DNA of 64,000 nucleotides from the NCBI RefSeq assembly GCF_004361885.1, contig NZ_SNWH01000001.1:62001-126000 (forward strand), written 5' to 3'. This DNA comes from Halomonas ventosae (GTDB taxonomy: Bacteria; Pseudomonadota; Gammaproteobacteria; Pseudomonadales; Halomonadaceae). The notes below the pieces were generated by a model. It searched no databases. It was not told the origin of the DNA and was given only the letters and a program-made list of their open reading frames with translations. Below, in pieces: positions 17,514-26,906 of the stretch (the stretch's first letter is position 1; every line of letters starts with the position of its first letter). A program made the translations under genes and the position numbers.

Positions 17514-19175
17514 ATGAGCACCCTTCCCGATTACCAACATTACCTCGAGACCTTTTCCATCGACGACGTCATCGCACGCCTCGATGACCGACGCGACGGC
17601 AAGGCCAACGCCTTCGCGTCCTGCTGCGAACGCCACCTGCGGGCTGGTCGGGGCGATACCCTGGCGCTGATTCACGAGGACGCCGAGGGCCAGGTCAACA
17701 CCCTGACCTACGCCGAGCTCGATGCCGAGAGCGCCAGGCTCGCCGGCTGGTTTGCCGAGCACGGCCTGGGTGTGGGCGATCGCATTGCCTGCATGCTGCC
17801 GCGCTCCCCGCAACTGCTGGTGGTGGTGCTGGCCACCTGGCGCATCGGTGCCGTCTATCAGCCGCTGTTCACCGCCTTCGGCCCGGACGCCGTGGACTAT
17901 CGCCTGGGGCGCGCCGATACCAAGCTGGTGATCACCGATCATGCCAACCGCTTCAAGTTCGATGGCCTCACCCAGTGCCCGCCGGTGCTCGCCGTGGGCG
18001 GCCCCGATGTCGATCATGCCGATGACCTCGACTGGAGCGCTGCTCTGGCACATGCGCCGATCGACAGTGCGCCACCGCGTCTCTCCCGGGATGAGCCCTT
18101 CCTGCAGATGTTCACCTCCGGCACCGTAGGCAAGCCCAAGGGGGTGGCCGTGCCGCTGGCCGCCATGCCGGCCTTCACTCTCTACATGGAGCTGGCCGTC
18201 GATCTACGCGACACCGACCGTTTCTGGAACATGGCCGACCCGGGGTGGGCCTATGGTCTTTACTACGCCATCGTCGGACCGCTGCTGCTGGGCGTGACGA
18301 CCCACTTCTGCGAGGCGGGTTTTTCTGCCGAGGGGGCGCTGGCCTTCATGAATCGCCATCGCATCACCAATTTCGCCGCCGCACCCACCGCCTACCGACT
18401 GATGAAGGCCTCCGGGCGGTTTGATGATGCCCACCAGACCCTTGAGCTGCGCGCCGCGAGCTCGGCCGGTGAGCCGCTCAACACCGAGGTGGTCACCTGG
18501 GTCGAGCGCGCGCTGGGTTGTCCGGTGATGGACCACTACGGCCAAACCGAGACCGGCATGATCTGCAACAACCACCATGGCCTGGACCACCCCAAGCATG
18601 TCGGCGCGATGGGGGTGCCGATGCCCGGCTATCGCCTGGCGATCCTCGACGCCGAGTACCACGAGTTGCCCCCGGGTGAACCCGGTGTGCTGGCCGTGGA
18701 TATCGAGAACTCCCCGGCCTTCTTCTTCCCCGGCTACACGTGGCAGGAGAAGCATCCCTTCGCCGAAGGGTACTATCTGACTGGCGATGTGGTGATCAAG
18801 AACGAGGACGGCACCTTTCAGTTTGCCGGTCGCGATGACGACATCATCACCACCGCCGGCTATCGTGTTGGCCCCACCGACGTGGAGAACAGCGTGATGA
18901 CCCATCCGGCGGTAGCCGAGTCTGCCGCCGTGGGCCAGCCCGACGAGATCCGCGGCGAGATCATCACCTCCTACGTGGTGCTGCGCGAGGGTTTTGAGCC
19001 CAGCGATGCACTGGCCGACGAGATCCGCAAGCAGGTGCGCGAACGCCTCTCGACCCACGCCTTCCCGCGGGTGATCGAGTTCGTCGAGGAACTACCCAAG
19101 ACCCCGAGCGGCAAGATCCAGCGCTTCAAGCTGCGTGCCCTTGCTGTCGACAAGGCCAAGACAGGTGCTGCGTAA
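17514..19175 (+). CDS. AMP-forming acyl-CoA synthetase
   Basis: A 553-residue ligase of the acetyl-CoA synthetase-like superfamily. Motifs in order: TSGTVGKPKG near 202 (ATP loop), YGQTETG near 343, TGD near 423, GRDDD near 441, and KTPSGKIQR near 530 with the adenylation lysine. It activates a carboxylic acid to acyl-CoA. The AcsA/ACSM-like arrangement suggests a short or medium chain, but the exact acid is unknown. The start ATG follows GAGAGGG. It feeds the SDR and thiolase encoded beside it. Confidence 0.88.
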   Translation: MSTLPDYQHYLETFSIDDVIARLDDRRDGKANAFASCCERHLRAGRGDTLALIHEDAEGQVNTLTYAELDAESARLAGWFAEHGLGVGDRIACMLPRSPQLLVVVLATWRIGAVYQPLFTAFGPDAVDYRLGRADTKLVITDHANRFKFDGLTQCPPVLAVGGPDVDHADDLDWSAALAHAPIDSAPPRLSRDEPFLQMFTSGTVGKPKGVAVPLAAMPAFTLYMELAVDLRDTDRFWNMADPGWAYGLYYAIVGPLLLGVTTHFCEAGFSAEGALAFMNRHRITNFAAAPTAYRLMKASGRFDDAHQTLELRAASSAGEPLNTEVVTWVERALGCPVMDHYGQTETGMICNNHHGLDHPKHVGAMGVPMPGYRLAILDAEYHELPPGEPGVLAVDIENSPAFFFPGYTWQEKHPFAEGYYLTGDVVIKNEDGTFQFAGRDDDIITTAGYRVGPTDVENSVMTHPAVAESAAVGQPDEIRGEIITSYVVLREGFEPSDALADEIRKQVRERLSTHAFPRVIEFVEELPKTPSGKIQRFKLRALAVDKAKTGAA

Positions 19176-19182
19176 TGACAGC

Positions 19183-19196
19183 CGCAAGCGCTTTCT
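19183..19196. promoter_or_regulatory. Third AGCAAGCGCT-like site, before the SDR gene
   Basis: CGCAAGCGCTTTCT agrees at 12 of 14 positions with the symmetric sequence AGCAAGCGCTTGCT inferred from the other two sites. It lies in the 51-base gap between the acyl-CoA synthetase stop and the SDR start. This would allow separate control of the SDR gene. Confidence 0.45.
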
Positions 19197-19226
19197 ACCG
19201 CCACCTTTCAACTCCAGGAACCCGAT

Positions 19227-19994
19227 ATGCATGTCAAGGACAATACCTTTCTGATCACCGGCGCCGCCTCCGGACTGGGGGCGGCCACTGCTGAGCGGCT
19301 GGTCGCCGCCGGTGGCCGAGTGGTGCTCTGCGACCTCAGTGGTGCTGTCAATGCCCATGCCCAGCGCCTGGGGAAGACTGCTCGGGCAGCGCGCGGCGAT
19401 GTCACCTCAGGCGACGACATCCAGGCTGCCGTCGATGTGGCGGTGGAGCTTAGCGATGGTCGCGGTCTGGCGGGTGTGGTGCATTGTGCCGGCGTGGTCA
19501 GCGTGGCCAAGCTGGTCGACCGCGAGGGCAACCCCGCCGACCTCGAGGCCTACAATCGCACCATCCAGATCAACCTGGTGGGCACCTTCAACGTGATGCG
19601 CCTGGCCGCCGCGGCCATGGCCCAGAATCCCGCGGGCGAGGACGGCGAGCGCGGGGTGATCATCAACACCGCCTCCATCGCTGCCATGGATGGCCAGGTA
19701 GGGCAGTGCGCCTACAGCGCCTCCAAGGCCGGCGTGGTGGGCATGAGCCTGCCGGCGGCCCGCGAACTCTCACGCCACGGCGTGCGGGTGATGGCCATCG
19801 CCCCCGGGGTGTTTGAGACCCCGATGATGAGCGAGATTCCCGACGAGGCCGCCCAAGCCCTGGCCGCCGCCGTGCCCTTCCCCAAGCGGCTCGGCAGGGC
19901 TGACGAGTACGCCCGCCTGGCCGAGCAGATCATCACCAACCCCATGCTCAACGGCGAGGTGATCCGCCTGGACGGCGGCATCCGCATGCAGTAA
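19227..19994 (+). CDS. SDR 3-hydroxyacyl-CoA dehydrogenase (type II like)
   Basis: A 255-residue short-chain dehydrogenase. The nucleotide motif is TGAASGLG at residues 11-18, and the catalytic set is Ser in NTASIAA, then YSASK. DLSG after the second strand (Asp near 37) indicates NAD. Overall form, including the ending [14 protein letters not shown], matches type II 3-hydroxyacyl-CoA dehydrogenases (HSD10-like) that act on short and branched acyl-CoAs. Ribosome site AGGA about 13 bases upstream is distant. With the synthetase and thiolase it forms a compact beta-oxidation-like set. Confidence 0.85.
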   Translation: MHVKDNTFLITGAASGLGAATAERLVAAGGRVVLCDLSGAVNAHAQRLGKTARAARGDVTSGDDIQAAVDVAVELSDGRGLAGVVHCAGVVSVAKLVDREGNPADLEAYNRTIQINLVGTFNVMRLAAAAMAQNPAGEDGERGVIINTASIAAMDGQVGQCAYSASKAGVVGMSLPAARELSRHGVRVMAIAPGVFETPMMSEIPDEAAQALAAAVPFPKRLGRADEYARLAEQIITNPMLNGEVIRLDGGIRMQ

Positions 19995-20055
19995 GCCAAG
20001 CAAGTCCGTGGACGTTGTGATGGCGCCGGCTATCTCGGTGGTAGGCAGCATCTCA

Positions 20056-20089
20056 AGCCCCATCTCATACGAGGTGGGGCTGTTATTTT
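20056..20089 (+). terminator. Terminator after the SDR gene
   Basis: AGCCCCATCTC-ATAC-GAGGTGGGGCT, an 11-base stem with one wobble pair, followed by GTTATTTT. A standard rho-independent terminator lying 62 bases after the SDR stop and before the end of the opposing pxpC. Confidence 0.8.
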
Positions 20090-20112
20090 AGTGCCCACTG
20101 TTTTGGTGATCA

Positions 20113-21078
20113 CTACTGCCCTGATGCAGGGGCTGTCCAGAACCTTCGGAACTGGCGAAGGTAGTCGGCCTGGGCACGGTTCACGTCCACCGGGCGAAGT
20201 CGGACCTGCTGGCCGGGCTGGCACTGGGCAAGGCGGGAGCAGGCCATCGGCGTCAGGGTACCGAGACGTGGATAGCCGCCGATGGTCTGGCGGTCGTTGA
20301 GCAGAGCGATAGGCTGGCCATCCGGGGGCACCTGGAGGGCTCCCAGGGCAATGCCCTCGGAGATCATGCTCTCGAGCCGGCAGTCGAGTCGCGGCCCCGC
20401 CAGCCGCACCCCCATGCGGTCGGCGCGAGTGTCGACGGTCCAGTCGGTGTGGAAGGCACGAAAGGTGCTTTCTCCGCTGAAGTCGGCAATCTGCGCCCCG
20501 GGCATGAGCGCCAGGGTGGCGGGCTGCCGATAGTCGATCCGCTCCTCTGGCGGCACTTCGCGGTGGCTGCCGGTCGCCGACGTCGCCTCCCTGGCGACGG
20601 CAATCCGATCGCCGGTGGCCAGCGGCTTGCCGTCGCCGTGATGGCCGCCGAGCCCCTCGCGGGTGACGCACGAAAGGCTTCCCAGCACGGGCTCGGCATT
20701 AAAGCCGCCACTCACGGCGAGGTAGGCGCGAACGCCCGCGACCGGCGTGCCGAAGGTCAGGGCCTTGCCCTTGGGCAGGGTGAAGGCCTGCCATGGCGAC
20801 AGGGGGGTGCCATCGAGCGTGGCCGAGAGGTCGGCACCGCACAGTGCCAGCCGGGTGTCCTGCTCGGCGACCAGGATGAGGCCGCCGAGGGTGACTTCCA
20901 GCACCGCGGCCTGCCAGGCATTGCCCAGCAGGTCATTGGCCCAGGCGAAGGCGTGCAGGTCGGCCGGTCCACCCTGGGTAACGCCTAGCCGGCGGACGCC
21001 GAAGCGACCGGAATCCTGGAGCGTGGCCAGCGGTCCTGCCTTCTCCACCCGCAGCGCGCCGAGGGGCCGCGAGGTCAT
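20113..21078 (-). CDS. pxpC: 5-oxoprolinase subunit PxpC (KipA)
   Basis: A 321-residue member of the biotin-dependent carboxyltransferase-like family. Marks are VEKAGPLATLQDSGRFGVRRLGVTQGGP split across residues 10-38, LGNAWQAAVLEVTLGG near 52 and YPRLGTLTP near 275. Together with PxpB and PxpA, PxpC opens the damage product 5-oxoproline to glutamate using ATP. It overlaps pxpB by 4 bases (ATGA), so translation is coupled. No pxpA (LamB/YcsF family) is in the window, so the third subunit must be elsewhere or the pair works otherwise. Confidence 0.87.
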   Translation of the reverse strand: MTSRPLGALRVEKAGPLATLQDSGRFGVRRLGVTQGGPADLHAFAWANDLLGNAWQAAVLEVTLGGLILVAEQDTRLALCGADLSATLDGTPLSPWQAFTLPKGKALTFGTPVAGVRAYLAVSGGFNAEPVLGSLSCVTREGLGGHHGDGKPLATGDRIAVAREATSATGSHREVPPEERIDYRQPATLALMPGAQIADFSGESTFRAFHTDWTVDTRADRMGVRLAGPRLDCRLESMISEGIALGALQVPPDGQPIALLNDRQTIGGYPRLGTLTPMACSRLAQCQPGQQVRLRPVDVNRAQADYLRQFRRFWTAPASGQ

Positions 21079-21797
21079 GATTGCACCTTTTGAACCGCTG
21101 CCACAGGGGTCGTGTCTCCGCCCAGGCGTTCAAATGCCTCGCGTCCGATGGCGACGAAGCGCACCCGATCGCCTACCTGTAGAAAGCTCATGCGCTCCCT
21201 CGCGGGGTCGAACAGAGTTACTGGGGTGCGCCCGAGCAGGTTCCACCCCCCCGGCGAGACTTTCGGGTAGGCGGAGGTCTGGCGGCCGGCCAAGGCTACG
21301 CTGCCGGCCGGCACCCGTTGGCGGGGTGTGGCCAGGCGGGGTGTGTCGAGACGCGGATCGACGCTGCCCATGAAGCCGAAGCCCGGAGCGAAGCCGAGGG
21401 CGAAGACGCGGTATACATGACCGCTGTGGATCTCGATCACCTCGTCGCGTGTCAGGCCCTTCTCGTATTCTAGGCGTACGAGCTCGGGCCCCACGCTTGC
21501 GTCATACCAGACGGGAATCTCCTTGGTCTCGCCCGTCGAGGCGGCCTCGTCGGGGGCCAGGTCGGCGAGGATGTCGACCAGCAGGGCGCGGGCGCGGGAC
21601 GCTGTTAGCTGCTGCGGCCGGTAGTGTACGAGCAGCGTGGTATAGGAGGGAACCAGGTCCACCAGCGCCTCGCCGAACGCTTGCTCGCAGCGATCACAGA
21701 GGGCCATCAGCCAGGGCATATTGGCCTCGTCGATGCGCTCGAAGAGCCGCACCAGCCAGGCATCAATGCCGGCGTTTTCCAACCTGGGATCTTGCAT
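21075..21797 (-). CDS. pxpB: 5-oxoprolinase subunit PxpB (KipI)
   Basis: A 240-residue protein of the KipI/allophanate hydrolase subunit 1 family. It has the conserved PSYTTLLVHYRP segment near 49, IPVWYDASVGPELVRL near 97 and GFAPGFGFMGSVDPRLDTPR near 143. In E. coli-type systems it is part of ATP-dependent 5-oxoprolinase. First gene of pxpBC. The 255-base gap to the divergent metallopeptidase gene shows no further gene. Confidence 0.87.
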   Translation of the reverse strand: MQDPRLENAGIDAWLVRLFERIDEANMPWLMALCDRCEQAFGEALVDLVPSYTTLLVHYRPQQLTASRARALLVDILADLAPDEAASTGETKEIPVWYDASVGPELVRLEYEKGLTRDEVIEIHSGHVYRVFALGFAPGFGFMGSVDPRLDTPRLATPRQRVPAGSVALAGRQTSAYPKVSPGGWNLLGRTPVTLFDPARERMSFLQVGDRVRFVAIGREAFERLGGDTTPVAAVQKVQS

Positions 21798-22052
21798 GTC
21801 CTGCGTTCCACTGTCGCGAAGGGGCTTGCCGATCTGTCGAGTCTACGCGCCACCGCGTGGAATGTCCGTTGTGGCCGTATCTCTCTGTCATGCAGATCTT
21901 CGGCATGCAAGCCCCTCCTGTCAGGCGGCTTACGGAAGGCACGATTGACCGCAGGATGGGATCGGGCGATTGATTGGTGGACGATGTAAGAGCAGGATGC
22001 AGTCTGATAGGCTCGGTAACTAGCCTTGCTGTCCTTGCGGAGTAACTGCCTC

Positions 22053-23018
22053 ATGCGTGTCTTTGCCAATCCGGTCGGCGCTGGGTCCCTCTGGTTCGAC
22101 AACCTCGCCATCGCCGAGGGAACGCCCGTCGCCTATGACCCCCAGGCCAGGGCCTTCATTACCATGCCGCCGTTCTGCGCAAATCGCGACGTGATCGGCT
22201 GCAACTGGATCGCTCCCAAGCAGGGCGCCTTCTGTCGCGCCTGTGCCATGACCGAGCTAGCCCCGGATACGTCCATTCCGAATGCCGTGCCTCATTGGGC
22301 CCAGACCGAGGCTGCCAAGCGTTGGGTGCTCGACAATCTGGGCCGCTGGAACTGGTTTCGGCCCGAGGATCCCGGCGCGCGCCCCGTCTTTCACATGCTG
22401 GCCGAAGGCCACACCCCGGTGCCCATGGGGCATGTCGGAGGTGTGGTGACGATCAGTGTGGCTGAGGCAGACCCGGTCCTGCGTACCACGCGGCGCGAGG
22501 CCCTGGAAGAGCCCTACCGCACCATGATCGGTCACATGCGTCACGAGATCGGTCATATGCTCTGGTGGCGTCTCAGCCTTCGGGACGATTTCCTCGACGC
22601 CTTCCGTGCCATGTTCGGTGATGAGCGAGAGGACTATGCCGCCGCACTCAAACGCTATTATCACAATGGGCCACCGCCCGACTGGCGATCGCATTTCGTC
22701 AGCACCTATGCCTCGGCACATCCTCACGAGGATTGGGCCGAAACCGCGTCCCATCTGCTGCACCTGACAGATATCGCCGATAGCTTCGTTGCCGCCGGTT
22801 TGTCTTCCAGTGACCTGCCGCATCTCGGCTGGGACCCCTACATGGAGGCTGACGCCGAGAACTTGATCCACATTGCGACTCACCAGGTCATGGCGGTCAA
22901 TCACATCAATCGCGCCATGGGAATGCCGGATCTCTATCCTTTCGTCCTTTCCGAAGAGGTTCGCTGCAAGCTGGTCTTCATGCATGACTGGCTCCGTCGA
23001 GGCGCTCAGGGGTTGTGA
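22053..23018 (+). CDS. Zinc-ribbon protein with putative zinc-metallopeptidase domain
   Basis: A 321-residue protein. Cysteines 42, 50, 61 and 64 form a possible zinc-binding knuckle. The C-terminal domain holds HEIGH (residues 164-168), the gluzincin signature, and EDWAET near 225 can supply the third metal ligand. It fits the family annotated as putative zinc-binding metallopeptidase (DUF2248-like), whose substrate is unknown. ATG 22053 is preferred over an upstream TTG at 22026; GGAG lies about 10 bases before it. No signal peptide. It appears to be a single-gene unit. Confidence 0.75.
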   Translation: MRVFANPVGAGSLWFDNLAIAEGTPVAYDPQARAFITMPPFCANRDVIGCNWIAPKQGAFCRACAMTELAPDTSIPNAVPHWAQTEAAKRWVLDNLGRWNWFRPEDPGARPVFHMLAEGHTPVPMGHVGGVVTISVAEADPVLRTTRREALEEPYRTMIGHMRHEIGHMLWWRLSLRDDFLDAFRAMFGDEREDYAAALKRYYHNGPPPDWRSHFVSTYASAHPHEDWAETASHLLHLTDIADSFVAAGLSSSDLPHLGWDPYMEADAENLIHIATHQVMAVNHINRAMGMPDLYPFVLSEEVRCKLVFMHDWLRRGAQGL

Positions 23019-23311
23019 GGGCGTCTCGTCTCGCAATCGTGCCATGGAGAGCTGGCTGAGTAGTTCACTCTCTACGCGAGGCCATGGTCGATCAAGCTCA
23101 TCCTCGGCGGGTCCGCTTCGAACTCCGTGAGCCTCTTGATCGCTGCTTGGAGAAGCTGGCAGAGACGATGCGCCCCCGTCCTGCTCAGCCATGAGCCGCC
23201 GCGCATATCGCGCAGTGCTCGCCGAAGGGATGGATGAAGGGGGTAGGGGCGGTGGCCCACCTGAGTTCCTCGGGATCGGGTTCCACCGCCCAGCGCGAAA
23301 GGAGTAACAAG

Positions 23312-23968
23312 ATGTCACGTCAATTCGCCATTCTGGGATTAGGCTATTTTGGCATCACGGTTGCCCAGGAGTTGCATCGTCAACATGACGAGGTGATGGG
23401 TGTCGATATCGACGGATCCCGCGTCGACACGTATGCCGATCTGTTCAGTCATGCGATCGTCGGCGACATCACCGACGAACAGGTGATCTCCCAGCTTGGC
23501 CTTGATGAATATGACGCGGTTGTCATCGACACCGGCGACAATCTGGAGGCCAGCATGGTATGCACCCTGCTGGTGTGTGAACAGAAGGCCAAGGCCGTGT
23601 GGGTCAAGGCACACTCCGACATGCACTACCGCATCCTCAAGCGTCTCGGTGCGCATCATGTGGTCTACCCCGAGTTTGACATCGGCATACGGGTCGGCGA
23701 AAGCCTCCACTACCATGCCCTGGTGGACTTCATCAATCTTGGCAATCGGCACTTCGTGGTCGAACTTCAGACCACTGAGGAGCTTGAAAACAGCTTCCCG
23801 ACGATAGGCCTTTTGAGCAAGGATCGCCCGAGTCTCTCGGTGATTGCCATCAAGCGGGGCAGTCAGCTCTTCAGGATGCCTTCCCTTGATATGCCACTGA
23901 AAAGCAAGGACAGCCTGGTGTTGCTGGGAGAGCTCGAGGAACTCAGAGCCCTGGGAGACCACCTTTGA
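23312..23968 (+). CDS. ktrA: Potassium uptake regulatory subunit KtrA
   Basis: A 218-residue cytoplasmic RCK protein. The nucleotide-binding start GLGYFG (residues 9-14) is followed by an acidic end of the second strand, VDIDGSR. The C-terminal TrkA_C domain occupies about residues 135-218. A ring of KtrA gates the KtrB channel-like transporter in response to nucleotide. GGAGTAAC lies 6 bases before the ATG, which clearly sets the start. The 293 bases upstream contain no convincing gene. Confidence 0.92.
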   Translation: MSRQFAILGLGYFGITVAQELHRQHDEVMGVDIDGSRVDTYADLFSHAIVGDITDEQVISQLGLDEYDAVVIDTGDNLEASMVCTLLVCEQKAKAVWVKAHSDMHYRILKRLGAHHVVYPEFDIGIRVGESLHYHALVDFINLGNRHFVVELQTTEELENSFPTIGLLSKDRPSLSVIAIKRGSQLFRMPSLDMPLKSKDSLVLLGELEELRALGDHL

Positions 23969-24009
23969 GCGTAGCGAGCACCGGGATCCGCGTATGACAG
24001 GAGGTCCAG

Positions 24010-25374
24010 ATGGGGCTACGTGAGCGTCTCAGGCGTCCGGTGCGTCGCGCGCCGCATGGCCGCAGGCTCTCCCTGAACCTGCCCGAACTGCTGCTGCTGG
24101 GCTTTTTCGTGCTGAGTGGCGTAGGCACCGTGCTGCTCTCCCTACCCATCGCCGCCTACCAACCCTTGACCTGGGACCAGGCTCTCTTCACTGCCACCTC
24201 GGCGGTAACGGTCACCGGTCTCGGGGTGATCGACACTCCCTCCCTGACCGGCTTCGGTCAGGTCGTGGTGCTGGCATTGATTCAGGTTGGTGGGCTGGGT
24301 TTCATGACCTGTGCCGCCATGATGATGGTGATGCTGGGGATCCGCCTGCCGATGCACCAGAAAAAACTGATCAGCGAGAGCCTCGAGCATACCTCCTTCC
24401 AGTCCCTGGTCGAGATGGTGCGACTGGTCATCCTGTTCGCGTTGGTCGCCGAAGTGATCGGCACCCTGCTGCTTGCGCTGGCCTGGGTGCCTGACTATGG
24501 CTTGGCGAAGGGGCTGTGGATCAGTGTTTTCCACGCGATCTCGGCTTTCAACAACGCCGGCTTCTCCACTTGGTCCGGCAGCCTGACCGGTGAAGTTGCC
24601 GATCCCCTGGTCAATGCCGTGATCAGTCTGCTGTTCATCGTTGGCGGCCTCGGCTTTCTAGTTATCGCTGAACTGGTGAACTGGCGCTCTCTGGAAAGAC
24701 TATCCCTGCATACCCGCATCGTCTTGCATGCCACCTTCTGGCTGGTGCTGGTCGCCATGCTGAGCCTGTTGCTGCTCGAGTGGAACAATCCTGCCACGCT
24801 GGGTGGTTTGGAGGGTATCGGCACGCGGCTTCAGGCCGCCTGGTTCCAGGCCGTCACCCCTCGCACGGCCGGCTTCAATACGCTGGATATCGGTGCGATG
24901 AGCGATTCCACCGCCTTGCTCACCATGCTTTGGATGTTCATCGGCGCAGGTTCGGGTTCCACCGCCAGCGGCATCAAGGTCACTACCATGGTGGTGCTAG
25001 TGCTGGTCGCCCGTGCTTTCCTGCGGGGTGAGAGCAGGGCCATGGCCTTTTCCCGTTCGCTGCCGGACAATACCGTGATGGAGGCGGTGGCCGTGGCGCT
25101 GGCCGGGATGCTGTTGATCTTCACCTGTCTGTTAGTCCTTACCATCACCGAGAGTGGCCAGGCCTTTCTCGACTTGGCCTTCGAATCGGTGTCCGCCTTT
25201 GGCACCGTGGGTCTCTCGCGGGGCATCACCGCCGAACTCTCGCTGCCCGGCCAGCTGGCCATTATCGTCACCATGTTACTCGGGCGGGTCGGACCCATCT
25301 CCCTGGGCTATCTGGTGGCCAGGCGCAAGGTGACGGGCTTTCGTTATGCTGAAGGCAAGGTGCATATCGGCTAG
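24010..25374 (+). CDS. ktrB: Potassium uptake membrane subunit KtrB
   Basis: A 454-residue Trk/Ktr-type potassium translocator built of four membrane-pore-membrane repeats. The four selectivity-filter glycines are visible in TVTGLG, FNNAGFS, TAGFN and GTVGLS. The polar N-terminal ~22 residues are cytoplasmic. It lies 41 bases after ktrA and is clearly its partner. GGAGG precedes the ATG. KtrAB takes up potassium with sodium coupling after osmotic upshift, important in a salt-tolerant organism. Confidence 0.93.
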   Translation: MGLRERLRRPVRRAPHGRRLSLNLPELLLLGFFVLSGVGTVLLSLPIAAYQPLTWDQALFTATSAVTVTGLGVIDTPSLTGFGQVVVLALIQVGGLGFMTCAAMMMVMLGIRLPMHQKKLISESLEHTSFQSLVEMVRLVILFALVAEVIGTLLLALAWVPDYGLAKGLWISVFHAISAFNNAGFSTWSGSLTGEVADPLVNAVISLLFIVGGLGFLVIAELVNWRSLERLSLHTRIVLHATFWLVLVAMLSLLLLEWNNPATLGGLEGIGTRLQAAWFQAVTPRTAGFNTLDIGAMSDSTALLTMLWMFIGAGSGSTASGIKVTTMVVLVLVARAFLRGESRAMAFSRSLPDNTVMEAVAVALAGMLLIFTCLLVLTITESGQAFLDLAFESVSAFGTVGLSRGITAELSLPGQLAIIVTMLLGRVGPISLGYLVARRKVTGFRYAEGKVHIG

Positions 25375-25429
25375 GGTTACTGGCGCTGCTCTTGGCGTTG
25401 AGCTACCGGTCAATCCGTTGGCATGAAAG

Positions 25430-25459
25430 AAAAAAGGGAAGGGCCTGAGCCCCACCCCT
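25430..25459 (-). terminator. Terminator of the ATP-grasp operon
   Basis: On the minus strand GGGC-TCAG-GCCC, with outer GGG and CCC that can extend the stem, is followed by TTTTTTC. It lies 58 bases after the stop of the first ATP-grasp gene. Confidence 0.45.
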
Positions 25460-25462
25460 AAG

Positions 25463-25489
25463 AGTATTTCGTCTAATAGTATTTCGTCT
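25463..25489. repeat. 12-base direct repeat
   Basis: AGTATTTCGTCT occurs twice, separated by AAT. It lies between the terminator and the end of the first ATP-grasp gene. Just beside it TAACGA and TCGTTA form an inverted pair spanning that gene's stop codon. Function unknown. Confidence 0.6.
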
Positions 25490-25516
25490 CTCTACGTAAC
25501 GATCCTGAGCGAGTCG

Positions 25517-26824
25517 TTAGACGTAGAAGTCGAGCTCCTCCATCGATTTTAAGAGATCGCGCATCTTGATGGGATCGTCCCCAAAGAAGAACACCAGGCC
25601 CCAATGGGTCCCGTACGCATCGCGCTCGGGTACGGTCTCCTCGAGCGGCGCCACCAATTCGTGGTAATCGAAGTAAGGATGCTCGACACACTCCTTGGGC
25701 ATCTCCAGCTTGCTGACTACACGACGCCGGGGATAGACACCGAAGCAGCCTGCATAGCCCTTGGCATCGACCACTTCACGGGGAAAGAAGGCGGCGACTT
25801 CCTCCTTGGTGCTCTTGGGATCGAAGACCAGCATGGATGCCTGATAGGCACTGAATCCGTAGGCGCGCTCGATCAATTCAAAGGCCTTGAAGCCGGGCGG
25901 GCGATAGGCAATCTCGCCAAAATACATCTCGCCATCCGCCGTCACGAAATATTCGGGATGGATGAGACCGAATTGGATATCGAACGTTTTGATCAGCTTT
26001 TCGATCTGCTTGGTGATCGCGTCGCGCCAGCTCTCAAGCTCCCGGGTGGCGGGAACGAAGACCGAATAGCCCAGGGTCACGTATTCCGAGATGTTGAGAA
26101 ACTGAATCTTGCCGTCATGGATCCACGCCTCCACCGCGAACTCCCAACCGCTCAGATGGCTCTCCATCAGCAAGGGATATTCTTCATCCGGTATGCTGTC
26201 GATATCTTCCAGCTTGCGAATCATGCGGTGGCCGAGGCAGCCGGCCTTGTCGAAGGCCTTGACGTGGATCGGGTCATCGGGGTCGCCGTCAAGCTTGAGC
26301 AGGGTCTGGTTGACGCGCTTCATGAAGCGCACGATGTCTTCCTTCTCATGGGCTTCCTCGAAGATCCCCACGCGGATACCACCTAGCTGAGCACGACGCT
26401 TCATCAATGCTTTGTCGCGAAACAGGATGGACTGGCCGTACATGCGCGGGTTGTCCATGAGCACCGAGTTGATCGCACCGGACCATTCGACGGTTTCTTC
26501 GAACAGCGGTATGGCGACATCGACCCCTTCTTCCTTGAGGCGTTCGGCAATTTCCATCGAGCGATCATTCAAGCGCACAAAATCCCATGGTATGTACGGA
26601 ATCTTGTTGGCCTTGCAGAAATCGGCCGCCCAATCGGGGGCCACCACCACGTAGCGGCGGTCAAACTTCTGAGCAGCCTTGATGGCATTGACGCTCCAGC
26701 CCAGCAGCGCAATATAGCCTTTGTTGGGATCCTTGGGAGTTTCAGTCCCTCGAACGGAATCCATTGTCGGATCGGTCCAGCTTGAGATATCACTAGTGTT
26801 GGGAGCTTCCGTTACTATCGACAT
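25517..26824 (-). CDS. ATP-grasp ligase, unknown product
   Basis: A 435-residue soluble ATP-grasp enzyme. The N-terminal ~130 residues form the pre-ATP-grasp fold (KGYIALLGWSVNAIKAAQ, then FEETVEWSG). The central part supplies ATP contacts (HVKAFD, ESHLSGWEFAVEAW). The metal site is in GEIAYRPPG at 303-311. The usual E-x-N-x-R metal signature reads E304-I-A306-Y-R308, so the Asn is replaced by Ala. The family joins a carboxylate to an amine or thiol through an acyl phosphate; the substrates here are unknown. Start ATG 26824 follows AAGGAGAG. It lies 82 bases downstream of the 665-residue gene on the same strand. Confidence 0.82.
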   Translation of the reverse strand: MSIVTEAPNTSDISSWTDPTMDSVRGTETPKDPNKGYIALLGWSVNAIKAAQKFDRRYVVVAPDWAADFCKANKIPYIPWDFVRLNDRSMEIAERLKEEGVDVAIPLFEETVEWSGAINSVLMDNPRMYGQSILFRDKALMKRRAQLGGIRVGIFEEAHEKEDIVRFMKRVNQTLLKLDGDPDDPIHVKAFDKAGCLGHRMIRKLEDIDSIPDEEYPLLMESHLSGWEFAVEAWIHDGKIQFLNISEYVTLGYSVFVPATRELESWRDAITKQIEKLIKTFDIQFGLIHPEYFVTADGEMYFGEIAYRPPGFKAFELIERAYGFSAYQASMLVFDPKSTKEEVAAFFPREVVDAKGYAGCFGVYPRRRVVSKLEMPKECVEHPYFDYHELVAPLEETVPERDAYGTHWGLVFFFGDDPIKMRDLLKSMEELDFYV

Positions 26825-26906
26825 GAATGACTCTCCTTCTTGGTTTGGTGGAACACTGACGATCGATTTGCCAGCTAACTTGCCCTCTCGACGGTCCGGC
26901 ATCGGG

